Assembly (NCBI RefSeq): GCF_004136555.1
Contig: NZ_NOIT01000008.1
Coordinates: 62,001-126,000 of the forward strand
Direction: 5' to 3'
Length of the DNA: 64,000 bases
Source of the DNA: Kocuria carniphila
GTDB taxonomy: Bacteria > Actinomycetota > Actinomycetes > Actinomycetales > Micrococcaceae
Shown here: one piece after another, positions 45,540 through 54,806 of the stretch
Numbering within the stretch: position 1 is the stretch's first letter
Layout of the letters: each line of letters opens with the position of its first letter
Notes under the pieces: generated by a model
Seen by the model: only the letters and a program-made list of their open reading frames with translations
The model's database searches: none
Told to the model about the DNA's origin: nothing
Position numbers and translations under genes: made by a program

Positions 45540-46511
45540 GGCAGCCACGGCACGAGCCAAACGGGCGTCCGAGTCGTACAGCGCGGCAACGTCAAAGGTG
45601 GACGCCGTGCTCATGATCTCGTCCGCACCGGTGCGCTCCAACAGGTCGCTGATCTCCCTCACGACCCGGTCCTCCGTCCCCGCGATGACGGTCGCTAGAG
45701 ATTCGGCCACGTAGCGATCTTGCCGACCCGTGCGCTGGGTGGGGAGCGACGTCGTCGGCAGGAGCGGCGGGAAGGACCCGGTGAGGCGAGATTGGGCCAT
45801 GGCCCAGGCTTCCGGCACAGCGAGTGCGCGAGCTTCCGAGGACGACTCGGCCACGAAGATTTCGGCAGAGACAATTAAATACGGCTCGGCCTGTTGGGAG
45901 CTGGGGCGGAACTCGGAGCGGTACGCGTCGAAGGCCTCCGGGCCTGACCTGAGCAATGGCCCACCGACCACTGCGGGCAGACCCAGCTCCGCTGCGATCT
46001 GCAGCCCGGTGCCGGTGCCCAGCACGAAGATTGGGATATGGCCGGTGTCGGCCGGGCGAATCGTGATGTTGCCCGCACCCGTCAAGTACTCACGGACCTC
46101 CTCGATGGCCGCCGCGAATTCTCGCGGCCGAGCCTGCAACGCGCCGAGTGCTTCGCGCACGGGTTTGGTGAAGCCCAGGGAGCGACCGAGCCCCAGATCG
46201 AAGCGCTCGCCGTGCAGGGCTGTGAGTACCGCGAATTCCTCGGCGACCAGGATCGGGCGGTGGTTGGGCAGCATTACTCCGCCGGACCCCACACGAATTG
46301 TGCTGGTGGCGGCGGCAACCGCCTGGGCAAGTAAGGCCGGGGTCCCCGAGGCGACCCCGGGAACTCCGTGATGCTCGGACACCCAGAACCGCCGATACCC
46401 GGCCGCCTCTGCGCGCCGGGCTCGTTCCACCGTTTGGTGCAAAGCGGCGGAATCGGTGTGTCCCTGGCGGGTGCGGGACCGGTCGAGGAGCGAAAGTGGA
46501 ATACCCATCAC
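45534..46511 (-). CDS. LLM-class flavin-dependent oxidoreductase
   Basis: A 325-aa luciferase-like monooxygenase family protein (MsnO8-type subgroup): IPLSLLDRSRT start, RFWVSEHHGVPG, RVGSGGVMLPNHRP and ERFDLGLGRSLG. These proteins use reduced FMN or F420 in a TIM barrel. The natural substrate is not inferable. The gene ends tail-to-tail with the membrane acyltransferase gene and follows the second pstS by 53 bases on the same strand. Confidence 0.9.
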   Translation of the reverse strand: MMGIPLSLLDRSRTRQGHTDSAALHQTVERARRAEAAGYRRFWVSEHHGVPGVASGTPALLAQAVAAATSTIRVGSGGVMLPNHRPILVAEEFAVLTALHGERFDLGLGRSLGFTKPVREALGALQARPREFAAAIEEVREYLTGAGNITIRPADTGHIPIFVLGTGTGLQIAAELGLPAVVGGPLLRSGPEAFDAYRSEFRPSSQQAEPYLIVSAEIFVAESSSEARALAVPEAWAMAQSRLTGSFPPLLPTTSLPTQRTGRQDRYVAESLATVIAGTEDRVVREISDLLERTGADEIMSTASTFDVAALYDSDARLARAVAAL

Positions 46512-46564
46512 TCACAGAACACGGCCGCGTGGCCACTCATTCCGGGAACGCGGCATGGCGTGCA

Positions 46565-47698
46565 CTACCGCAGCGTGATGGAGTCCAGAGCCTCCTGAGC
46601 CTCCCTGGTGAGGTTTTCGGGAAGGGGCGCGCTCTTGACCGAGTCCCCCGCCAGCTGTTGACCCTCGGGGCTGACCACGTAATGCCCGAAGGTCTTGATC
46701 AGCTCCAGAGTTTGGGGGTCACTGTAGCTCGTGCAGAACACGTGGTATGAGGCCAGGACCACGGGGTAAGCGCCCGGCACGTCGGGGGTGCGGTCGATGT
46801 CCAGAGCGATGTCGTGTTCGCCGGTACCTTCCACTCGGGAAGAGACTCCCACGGCCGTGGCTGCGGTTTCGGCGGTCACGGGCACGTACTCATCGCCTAC
46901 CTTCACCCTTGCTTTGCCCAGGGATTCCCCCACGAGGGAGTCGTCCGCGTACGTGATGGCGCCCTCGGTCTGGTTCGTCACGGTGACCACACCGTTATTG
47001 CCCTGGGCGCGCTCGCTGGGAAGCGAATTGGGCCAGCCGCCGTCATGCTCATCGGTCCACACCTCGGGCGCGGCGGCCTCAAGGTAGTCGGTGAAATTCT
47101 CCGTGGTCCCGGAATCATCGGCGCGGGCGACCGGGGTGATCACGCCGTCAGGCAGGCTCACATCCGGGTTCTGATTCGCGATGGCAGGATCGTTCCACCG
47201 CGTGATCTCGTGTCGGAAAATCTTGGCGATCGTGGGCGCGTCCAAGTTCAATTCCCGAATACCCGGGAGGTTGAAGGCCACGCTGATGGGGGAGATGTAG
47301 ACGGGAATGTTGATGGCCCCGCCCGGACCGCAGGTGTCCGTGACCTCGGTCTGCTCTTCCTCATCCAAGTACGCGTCCGACCCCGCGAAGTCCGTGCCAC
47401 CGCCCGCGAGCGCGGAGCGACCCGCGCCTGAACCGGCTGACAGGTACTGCACGTTGGCGTTGGGGTACTTGGATTCGAACCCGGTCCGCCACGTTTGCAT
47501 GGCCGCGTTCTGAGCCGATGAACCAATGCCCGTGAGGATGCCCGACAGTGAGGTGTCACCCTGTTCGGCGGCCCTGCGTTGTTCCTCACCCAAGGGGTAG
47601 TCGGAACCGCAGCCGGTCAGTGCCATTCCGGCGGCCAGCGCCAGCGCTCCGATTTTTGCGTAACTCGCTGTCTTTCGAGGGGCGCCTGTTCGGCTCAT
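46565..47698 (-). CDS. pstS: Second phosphate-binding lipoprotein PstS
   Basis: A 377-aa PstS paralogue with signal peptide and lipobox LTGC. It has TGIGSSAQNAAMQTW, SAGSGAGRS and DDSGTTENFTDYLEAAAPEVW, parallel to the operon-encoded PstS at 9371-10486. ATG 47698 is chosen because GGAG lies six bases upstream; the frame is open further. No permease or ATPase gene is adjacent, so it probably delivers to the same PstCAB or acts as a phosphate scavenger or sensor with different affinity. Confidence 0.92.
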   Translation of the reverse strand: MSRTGAPRKTASYAKIGALALAAGMALTGCGSDYPLGEEQRRAAEQGDTSLSGILTGIGSSAQNAAMQTWRTGFESKYPNANVQYLSAGSGAGRSALAGGGTDFAGSDAYLDEEEQTEVTDTCGPGGAINIPVYISPISVAFNLPGIRELNLDAPTIAKIFRHEITRWNDPAIANQNPDVSLPDGVITPVARADDSGTTENFTDYLEAAAPEVWTDEHDGGWPNSLPSERAQGNNGVVTVTNQTEGAITYADDSLVGESLGKARVKVGDEYVPVTAETAATAVGVSSRVEGTGEHDIALDIDRTPDVPGAYPVVLASYHVFCTSYSDPQTLELIKTFGHYVVSPEGQQLAGDSVKSAPLPENLTREAQEALDSITLR

Positions 47699-48386
47699 CT
47701 TCATCTCCGCGACATGTTGAGGACAGAAGACCATGGTAAACACGCATGCGCCCAAGCCGCGCATCCCGGGCCCCTCCCCACGGGGCGCTCACGCTTGCGT
47801 AAGATTCCCTGGGCGGCGCGCAGGAGTGACTTTTTCTGTGGGTCTTTGGGGGGACGTAGGTGAAGTTGACGTGTCCCCTCTTTGCGCCACGGCGCACCGG
47901 GGGTTAGTAGGTGACACGTCCCCTACAGACCTCGAAACCCTGGTTGCTAGTGCAAACGGGCACCCCAGGGTTGAGGACAGCACGTGTGATGCGGTTGAAA
48001 TCGTGCTGGCAACCGAGCGGAAATCATGCTTACATACTGTTGTTACTTCAAGTACCGGGAAGCAATCAATGGTTCTGGCCAGGGGGGCCCGAACCTGTCC
48101 TTCCAAGTACGGTGAACGCGTCGAAACGCTGGGGGGCGTGAAAGCGCAATTATTCACCCGGGAGTAACGCATAGAAGTCATTGCGGGGGCTTTGGCTTCA
48201 CCAGCGGATTGATCCGCACCGGCTCTGCCGGTGGACGCGCTCGCCGGGCTCGTGTTTCTTCGGGGGAAAAAACATGAGCGCGGCGGGCGCCTTCCAATTG
48301 AATGGCCCATGTCTTGTCTCCAGCCGCCTCCGGCCACTCACACCCCCTTGCTTATGCGTGTCTGATCGCGCTGAGAGACTTTTGGC
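47699..48386. other. Long intergenic region between second pstS and recQ
   Basis: This 688-base divergent region has no convincing gene; a 144-codon + strand frame (47733-48167) lacks a ribosome binding site and recognisable product. It holds two related blocks, 47849-47880 and 47900-47926, each with GTAGGTGA followed by ACGT(GT)CCCCT (see the separate repeat entry). The side next to recQ shows no clear feature. Confidence 0.5.
47856..47923 (-). repeat. Imperfect repeat pair upstream of second pstS
   Basis: GTAGGTGA occurs at 47856-47863 and at 47907-47914, each followed by an ACGT(GT)CCCCT block and preceded by a G run. The second copy extends to TAGTAGGTGA, the 10-mer also found upstream of DUF47-pit. 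On the - strand they read (T/G)TCACCTAC, similar to PHO-box units. Both lie 160-220 bases upstream of the pstS start. Confidence 0.4.
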
Positions 48387-50543
48387 ATGAACCAGGCATC
48401 GGAGACAATCGACCGTCAGCTGTATGAGCAGGCCGTGAATTACCTGCGCGCGCTCACGAACACTCCTGAGGCGGCATTCCATTCCGGCCAGTTCGATGCC
48501 ATTTCCGCACTGGTTCGGGATCGCCGTCGCGCCCTGGTGGTCCAGCGCACCGGCTGGGGCAAGTCCGCGGTGTACTTCATCTCCGCGCTGTTACTGCGAG
48601 CGCAGGGGCACGGGCCCACACTCATCATTTCCCCGCTGCTGGCGCTCATGCGTGACCAAGTGGCGGCGGCGGCCCGAGCAGGAGTCCGGGCGGCGGCCAT
48701 TTCCTCCGCCAACCCCACGGAATGGGGAGAGATCACCGCTGCCTTGGAACGAGGGGAACTCGATGTTCTGCTGGTCTCGCCCGAGCGCTTGAACAACCCC
48801 AGGTTCCGGGACGAGCAGCTCCCGCAGTTGGTGGATCAGCTCGGTCTTCTGGTCGTGGACGAGGCCCACTGCATTTCTGACTGGGGACATGATTTCCGTC
48901 CGGATTATCGCCGGATCAAGGACCTGCTGGGACGGCTTCCCGAGTCGGTGGCCGTCTTGGCCACCACAGCCACGGCCAATGAGCGAGTTATTCAGGATGT
49001 CCGAGAACAACTGGGCGTGGGAGCTGGAGATCAGCAAGAAGTGTTCACACTCCGGGGGCCACTGTCGCGGGCATCGCTTCGGCTGGGTGTGCTGCGGTTA
49101 CCCTCCACGGCTACCCGGTTGGCGTGGCTGATCGAACACCTCAACGAGCTGCCGGGCAGCGGCATCATTTACGCACTGACCATTGGAGCGGCGGAGGACA
49201 CCGCGCGAGCCCTGACCGAGGCCGGCCACACTGCCGTGGCCTACACCGGACGCACGGACGCGGCCGAACGTGAAGAACTGGAAACAGCGCTCAAGGAGAA
49301 CCAGGTCAAGGCCCTGGTGGCCACGTCCGCGCTGGGCATGGGCTTCGACAAACCGGACCTGGGGTTCGTGGTGCATCTGGGTGCGCCCTCCTCGCCGGTG
49401 GCCTACTACCAACAAGTGGGCCGCGCCGGTCGTGCGACCGACACCGCAGACGTTCTGCTCCTGCCGGGTGCCGAGGACCGGGAGATCTGGGAGTATTTCG
49501 CCACCGCGTCCATGCCCACGGAGGAGAAATCCGGGGCCGTGCTCACAGCGCTGGCCGAACACGGAGGGCCGCTGTCGGTCGCCGCCTTGGAAACTCGGGT
49601 CAACATCAAGCGCACGCCGCTGGAGTTGCTGCTCAAGGTGCTCGCCGTGGACGGTGCCGTGGAACGTGTCTCTGGAGGGTGGCAATCCACGGGCAGGCCG
49701 TGGGAGTACGACGCCCCTCGCTACGACCGGGTGCGGCGCGCTCGTATAGCTGAGCAGCAGGCCATGATGGATTACCAATTCACCACCGAGTGCCGCATGC
49801 AGTTCTTGGCCCAGCAACTCGATGACCGAACGGCTCAGCCATGTGGTCGTTGCGATGTGTGCGCCGGTGCCTGGTATGCCACCACCGTGCACAAGGAGGC
49901 CTCCGCGGCCGCAGACAGCGCACTCCACCGAGCGGGTGCTCCCCTGGAACCGCGTGCCCAATGGCCCAGCGGCATGGACCGGTTGGGCATCCAGATCAAG
50001 GGCAAGATCCCGGAAGAAGAACGTGCGGACCGAGGCAGGTCACTAGCCCGGCTTACGGACCTGGGTTGGGGTCAGCGGCTGCGGGAGATTTTCCGCAACG
50101 ATGACAACGGGCAGCCCATGGACACCACTGTCGATGCTGCCCTGGGGCGTGCGTGCATCGGAGTGCTAGCCCAGTGGGACTGGTCCGTCCGCCCCACCGC
50201 AGTGGTCGCCATGCCGTCCCTGTCGCGCCCGGAATTGGTCTCGTCTCTCGCTCAAGGGCTGGCGACGGCAGGACATTTGCCGTTCCTGGGTGCACTACAA
50301 CTCGACCAGGAAGTTCCGCGCGGCAGTCACGGCGGCAACAGCGCCTACCGTTTGGCGGAAGTGTGGGGCCGGTTCTCCGTTCCGCCCGAGATTGCGCAGG
50401 CCCTACGGGAACAACCGCAGCCGTCCATCCTGTTGGTGGACGACCTCGTGGACAGCCGATGGACCCTCACCGTTGCCGCACGTGAACTGCGGTTAGCGGG
50501 CGCCACGAATGTTCTGCCATTCGCTCTGGCCTCACAGGGTTGA
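48387..50543 (+). CDS. recQ: RecQ-family helicase with C-terminal phosphoribosyltransferase domain
   Basis: A 718-aa superfamily 2 helicase. It has an N-terminal Walker A-like QRTGWGKSAVYF, the DEAH box LLVVDEAHCISDWGHDFRPDY typical of RecQ, motif VI QVGRAGR, and a zinc-like C-x2-C-x2-C cluster (CGRCDVC). Past residue 560 a type I phosphoribosyltransferase domain follows, with the PRPP loop ILLVDDLVDSRWTLT. It would unwind recombination intermediates; the extra domain may bind nucleotides or nucleobases. ATG 48387 gives a normal start. Confidence 0.92.
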   Translation: MNQASETIDRQLYEQAVNYLRALTNTPEAAFHSGQFDAISALVRDRRRALVVQRTGWGKSAVYFISALLLRAQGHGPTLIISPLLALMRDQVAAAARAGVRAAAISSANPTEWGEITAALERGELDVLLVSPERLNNPRFRDEQLPQLVDQLGLLVVDEAHCISDWGHDFRPDYRRIKDLLGRLPESVAVLATTATANERVIQDVREQLGVGAGDQQEVFTLRGPLSRASLRLGVLRLPSTATRLAWLIEHLNELPGSGIIYALTIGAAEDTARALTEAGHTAVAYTGRTDAAEREELETALKENQVKALVATSALGMGFDKPDLGFVVHLGAPSSPVAYYQQVGRAGRATDTADVLLLPGAEDREIWEYFATASMPTEEKSGAVLTALAEHGGPLSVAALETRVNIKRTPLELLLKVLAVDGAVERVSGGWQSTGRPWEYDAPRYDRVRRARIAEQQAMMDYQFTTECRMQFLAQQLDDRTAQPCGRCDVCAGAWYATTVHKEASAAADSALHRAGAPLEPRAQWPSGMDRLGIQIKGKIPEEERADRGRSLARLTDLGWGQRLREIFRNDDNGQPMDTTVDAALGRACIGVLAQWDWSVRPTAVVAMPSLSRPELVSSLAQGLATAGHLPFLGALQLDQEVPRGSHGGNSAYRLAEVWGRFSVPPEIAQALREQPQPSILLVDDLVDSRWTLTVAARELRLAGATNVLPFALASQG

Positions 50544-50573
50544 TTTGCGGAAATCTGTTTTATTCTGCTGATC

Positions 50574-51707
50574 ATGCAGCAATCATCGGTTCGTTCTCTC
50601 GTGGATGTCGTGATCCCCGTTCATTCACTCTCACGGCCGCTCGGCCGGGCAGTGGATTCCGCGCGGCTTGGCGTCCAACCGCTGTCCGTGGGGGAGTACG
50701 TCATTACCGTGGTGGCACATCACCTCTCCACGGAACAGGTTCGGGGCATGCTGACCCAAGAGCAACTGGATCACGTCAGAATCATTGAGGCTCCAGCCGA
50801 AGGGGCGACTGCTGCAGCCCCCAGGACCGCGGGGTTGGAGCACACCAATGCCAAGTACATCTGCTTCTTGGACAGCGACGACAGTTATCAGCCCGGAGCG
50901 GTTGGCCGTTGGGTCAAGATCGCCGAGAAGCGCCACAGCGACATGGTGATTCCGTGGCTGAAGCACAGCAACGGCCGAACGGACATCACGCCCGTGATCC
51001 GCCCCGGGCGCACCTCCAACTTGGATCCTATTGCCGATCGCCTGGTCTACCGGGCCTCCGTGTTCGGGTTGCAACGGGTGGAGACCGTTCGCAGGCTCGG
51101 GGCCGAATTCGACTTCGGGACGAGCACCGGTGAGGATCAAGCGTTTGTCATGCGCTTGTACGCGGGAGCGGCCAGGATCGACTATGCCCCCGGGGAACCC
51201 ACGTACGTGATGCACGCGGACGCCACGGATCGGGTTTCGCAAACCCCGTCCCCGGTTCGCGCGCAGCTCGAACCGTCAGTACGAATCCTGGACAAACCGT
51301 GGTTCGAGGGAGCCGCGCTTGAGCTGCGCCGGGCATTCGTCGTCAAAGTGGTTCGCATCAATGTGTTCGAAGCAGTGTCGGCTCATCTGAAGGCCGGAAC
51401 CTGGTCCCAGGACGAAGCGCAGGGGACACGCGAAGCGCTTTCTCGCCTGCTCGATTCGGTGCCCGGTGCGCGGGGTGACTTTTCCAAGGCGGATCTGCAC
51501 GTCATTGACCTGCTGCTTTCGGAAACACAGGAGGAGGGCCAGTTGAAAGCGGGGCTTGCCGCACGACGTCGTTTTGCCAACCCCGCCGCGCTCCTCACCG
51601 CCAAACCCGCCCACGCATTGGGGCGCGACGCACCGTTGCGTTTCATGGCTGCCGCTGCCGTCCAAACCGCGCGGGATCGCATTGCCAAGCGGCACGGGGG
51701 CAACTAA
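50574..51707 (+). CDS. Family 2 glycosyltransferase
   Basis: A 377-aa GT-A fold enzyme: DVVIPVHSLSRPLGRAV at the N-terminus, and a DxD-type FLDSDDSYQPGAV near residue 100. The C-terminal half is helical and presumably acceptor-specific. It transfers a sugar from a nucleotide donor, probably to a surface polysaccharide. It lies just downstream of recQ (30-base gap) and convergent with the flippase gene, in a small polysaccharide cluster. Confidence 0.87.
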   Translation: MQQSSVRSLVDVVIPVHSLSRPLGRAVDSARLGVQPLSVGEYVITVVAHHLSTEQVRGMLTQEQLDHVRIIEAPAEGATAAAPRTAGLEHTNAKYICFLDSDDSYQPGAVGRWVKIAEKRHSDMVIPWLKHSNGRTDITPVIRPGRTSNLDPIADRLVYRASVFGLQRVETVRRLGAEFDFGTSTGEDQAFVMRLYAGAARIDYAPGEPTYVMHADATDRVSQTPSPVRAQLEPSVRILDKPWFEGAALELRRAFVVKVVRINVFEAVSAHLKAGTWSQDEAQGTREALSRLLDSVPGARGDFSKADLHVIDLLLSETQEEGQLKAGLAARRRFANPAALLTAKPAHALGRDAPLRFMAAAAVQTARDRIAKRHGGN

Positions 51708-51723
51708 CCGGGATTCTTCCTGA

Positions 51724-53226
51724 CTACTTCTTGCTGAAACGGCCCGTGACCATGCGCAGACGCGGAGCCAGGTCGCGCCAAGACATGGCACACCAGACCA
51801 GGAGGAAGGCCACCGACGCCCCGATTGTCACCAGCAGTGAGTCGTAGCGGTACGTGAGCCACAGGCACAGCAGCGCGAGGGCATAACCGGTCAGGATCCG
51901 GAGCATCACGCCGGTCCATGGCATCCGGTCGTGAACCCACACGATGATCAGCGGAACCATGGAACTGATAATGCAGCCGATCAAGTAACCGATGGCGGCG
52001 GCCATCATGCCCAGTTCGGGGCCCCACCACACCATGGTGATGATGCCCAGGGCCATGCCGGTTGCGTTGCATAATGCCAGGGTGCGTACGCCCCAGTGCT
52101 CGCCTCCGTTGAGGCGTGAATTGGCGGCGTTGAAACTGGTGGTGGAGACGGCGAAGAACAGCACGATTAGCAGCGGAATCGCGCCTTCGAACTCTTCGTA
52201 GCGAGCGCCGTAGAGCACCATGACGAGCGGCTCGGCCCACAGGATTCCGACACCAAAGATCGGCAGGAAGACCAGGACCATCGTGCGCATGATCGCGTCC
52301 AACTGGGTCTTCATGCCGGCCATGTCCCCGGCGCTGAACATGCGCGCCACCGAGGGGGAGAGGGCCACGATCATGGCCGAGGAGAGCATGCTGGCGGGTG
52401 TCGCGATGGTCAGCGCGGCGGCGTAATGGCCGATGGCTTCTTGGCTGTCGTAATTGCCGCCGATGATCAGCGACAACTGCAACAGGCCGGCAGCCGTGAG
52501 GATGTTGATGGATCCCCACGCGGTGAACTTGAGGAGCTCACGCTTGAGCGGCTTCGAGAGTTTGCTGCCACCGCGCCTGGGCCACGCAGGGATCGCGTAG
52601 ATCAGGTAGCCCAAGCACAGGGGGAGCAACAGCAGCGGGTTCAGCTCGGCCAGGAGGACCACGAGCAGCAGCGTGAGCGTGATCAACGAGCTGATGCAGT
52701 CCCAGAACGTGGTGGTCACGAACTGGTTGTTGCCCGTGCGCACGCCGCGCACAAAGTTGTAGGCGGATAGCGCAATGACGAGCAACCCTGCCGACAGCGC
52801 ATAGCTGAGCGGGAGTTCCTGCGCGTAGATGGCGATGAACACTGCAGCCACCGACAGCACCGTCATGCCGACGAACGCGCTGCGGGAGGTGTACAAAGCC
52901 ACGGACGCCTGCTGATCGGCGTCGGACTTGCCCCGCGCCATCGCAATGTACTTGGACGCCGCGGTGCCCGAGGCCTGGGGCCACAGGAGCACCAGGAACA
53001 GTCCCAGGGCAATGACCTGGTTGACCTGCCCCAGTTTCTCCGTGCCCAGGATGTTGCCGATGAGCAAGCTGTAGCCGAAGCGCGAGAGGCCCTGGACGAA
53101 CACGGCGATCACCGTCAACGCGAACGCGGACCCGATGGGGTTGTCCTTGTTTTCGTGATTGGGCGGCGGGAAGAGTATTCGCCGCCACCGGCCTGGATCG
53201 CGGGGAGCTGCAGCGGGCGTGGTCAT
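51724..53226 (-). CDS. Polysaccharide flippase, Wzx/MurJ-like MOP superfamily
   Basis: A 500-aa protein with about 12-14 transmembrane helices and the MOP pattern: QGLSRFGYSLLIGNILGTEKLGQVNQ near the N-terminus, MLSSAMIVALSPSVARMFS in the middle. It probably moves a lipid-linked glycan across the membrane. ATG 53226 (MTTPAAAPRD) is chosen; the frame stays open much further upstream but overlaps the divergent GT gene. It lies between the GT2 and GT4 genes. Confidence 0.88.
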   Translation of the reverse strand: MTTPAAAPRDPGRWRRILFPPPNHENKDNPIGSAFALTVIAVFVQGLSRFGYSLLIGNILGTEKLGQVNQVIALGLFLVLLWPQASGTAASKYIAMARGKSDADQQASVALYTSRSAFVGMTVLSVAAVFIAIYAQELPLSYALSAGLLVIALSAYNFVRGVRTGNNQFVTTTFWDCISSLITLTLLLVVLLAELNPLLLLPLCLGYLIYAIPAWPRRGGSKLSKPLKRELLKFTAWGSINILTAAGLLQLSLIIGGNYDSQEAIGHYAAALTIATPASMLSSAMIVALSPSVARMFSAGDMAGMKTQLDAIMRTMVLVFLPIFGVGILWAEPLVMVLYGARYEEFEGAIPLLIVLFFAVSTTSFNAANSRLNGGEHWGVRTLALCNATGMALGIITMVWWGPELGMMAAAIGYLIGCIISSMVPLIIVWVHDRMPWTGVMLRILTGYALALLCLWLTYRYDSLLVTIGASVAFLLVWCAMSWRDLAPRLRMVTGRFSKK

Positions 53227-53323
53227 TATTGGGAGTCTAGGACAAGGGGCCGTCAAGGGGCTGAGGGGCACGCGCAATCCAGTGACGGGGCAGTGCAAAA
53301 CACACGCTCGGTACAGTGGGGCC

Positions 53324-54421
53324 ATGCGAATTCTGGTGGTCTCCACGTGGTATCCGACGCACGACGCGCCCTTCCGCACGCCGTTCATCACGCGGCACGT
53401 GCGTGCCATCGCCCGCGACCACGACGTCCACGTGGTCCACGTCCAGCTCCTCGACGGTTCGCCCGTCACCCAGGAAACTTACGACGGCGTTGCGGTCACC
53501 CGGGTGGGCTTCGATCCGCGCAAGCCACTCACCATGGTCAAAGCGCTGGCCGAGATCCGGCAGTGGGCGCGGTCCTCGGATGTCGTACACACTATGGCCT
53601 TCTCGTCGGCCCTCATCGCTGCGCCGGTCGTGGGCCGTACGCCGTGGGTGCATACCGAGCATTGGAATGGAGTCCTGTTCCCGGAGCACGTGAATCAGCT
53701 GTGGGAACGCACCGCGTGGCTGCGTCATGTACTGCGCCTGCCCAGGGTTGTCACGGGCGTGAGCACCTTGATGACCCGCAAACTCGAGGAGTTCGCTCGC
53801 CCCGGAGCCACGGCGTTGATCGGCAACGTGATCGACCACGCGCCGCAGGTCGCGCCCCTTCCCGACGACGCCGCGCTGCGTCTCATCGCCGTGGGTAACG
53901 CTACCGAGCACAAGGGTGCACTGGTCGCGGTGGATACGGTCGCCTGGTTGCGCGCACAAGGCCACGACGCCTCGCTCGTGTGGGACGGGGACGGGCCAAT
54001 GAGGGAGCGAGCGCAGCAGCGCGCGCGGGAACGGGGAATAGCGGATCACGTGGATTTCCAAGGTTTCCGCGGCACCGAGCAATTGTGGGGTGACCTCGCT
54101 GAATCTACCGTCTTTGTCCTTCCTTCCAAGTCCGAGACGTTCTGTGTGGCAGCAGCCGAAGCGCTTGCCGCCGGCCGACCCGTGATCATGGGTGACCAGG
54201 GCGGTCAGGGCGATTTCATCACGGAGCGCAACGGCCGCATGGTGTCCGAGCGAAGCCCGGAGGCCTTCGGCCGAGCGGTCCTCGATCTGACCCACGACCC
54301 CGCAGCGGCATCACCGGAGGAGATGGCACGGGAGATCCGAGCCCGCTACGGATCGGATGCCGTCAGTGACCAACTGACCGAGCTGTACCGCCGCGCGCAA
54401 GGCGGCGAGCGCCGTCGTTGA
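53324..54421 (+). CDS. Family 4 (GT-B) glycosyltransferase
   Basis: A 365-aa GT-B enzyme starting MRILVVSTWYPTHDAPF. The C-terminal donor domain has FQGFRGTEQLWGDLAESTVFVLPSKSETFCVAAAEALAAG, with the family E-x7-E pattern. It adds a sugar to a growing glycan. ATG 53324 follows GTGGGG. It is divergent from the flippase gene. With the GT2 enzyme and flippase it forms a small surface-glycan unit lacking a visible polymerase. Confidence 0.88.
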   Translation: MRILVVSTWYPTHDAPFRTPFITRHVRAIARDHDVHVVHVQLLDGSPVTQETYDGVAVTRVGFDPRKPLTMVKALAEIRQWARSSDVVHTMAFSSALIAAPVVGRTPWVHTEHWNGVLFPEHVNQLWERTAWLRHVLRLPRVVTGVSTLMTRKLEEFARPGATALIGNVIDHAPQVAPLPDDAALRLIAVGNATEHKGALVAVDTVAWLRAQGHDASLVWDGDGPMRERAQQRARERGIADHVDFQGFRGTEQLWGDLAESTVFVLPSKSETFCVAAAEALAAGRPVIMGDQGGQGDFITERNGRMVSERSPEAFGRAVLDLTHDPAAASPEEMAREIRARYGSDAVSDQLTELYRRAQGGERRR

Positions 54422-54533
54422 CCGGTGTGAACAGACGCTCGAGCTGCGTTGGCTTTGACCCGCGGCTCAGGTGACCGATAAGCTAACCTTCGTTGTTTTC
54501 TTGCCGGGCCCGTCCCGAACGGAAATGCGACGT

Positions 54534-54625
54534 GGAGACGTGCCAGAGCGGCCGAATGGACTTCACTGCTAATGAAGGGTCCGGATTAAACCGGACCGGG
54601 GGTTCAAATCCCCCCGTCTCCGCCA
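54534..54625 (+). tRNA. tRNA-Ser (anticodon GCU)
   Basis: A 92-nt type II tRNA with acceptor GGAGACG/CGTCTCC, anticodon GCT at 54568-54570, a long variable arm, T-arm CGGGGGTTCAAATCCCCCC, and encoded CCA (54623-54625). No integrase gene follows. Confidence 0.97.
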
Positions 54626-54631
54626 AAAAAT

Positions 54632-54666
54632 CTGAGGGCCTCACATGTGAAATGTGAGGCCCTCAG
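54632..54666 (+). terminator. Terminator after tRNA-Ser
   Basis: A perfect 15-bp stem (54632-54646 with 54652-54666) with loop GTGAA begins 7 bases after the tRNA. Confidence 0.8.
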
Positions 54667-54806
54667 TCGTGCCGTGACCTATCTAACAGTGATTTGCAGG
54701 TGTAAACTCCGAGCCACTAGCAGTTCGGAATTCCTGCCAACGGACGTCAGTCAATGAGGGCCAGCGCTGATCACGGCGACAGGGGGCTGTTTCCTAGGGG
54801 GAAACC

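Noticed and set aside
47733-48167. A 144-codon frame in the long intergenic region before recQ
   Set aside because: No ribosome binding site, no family resemblance, and it covers the repeated G-rich blocks.
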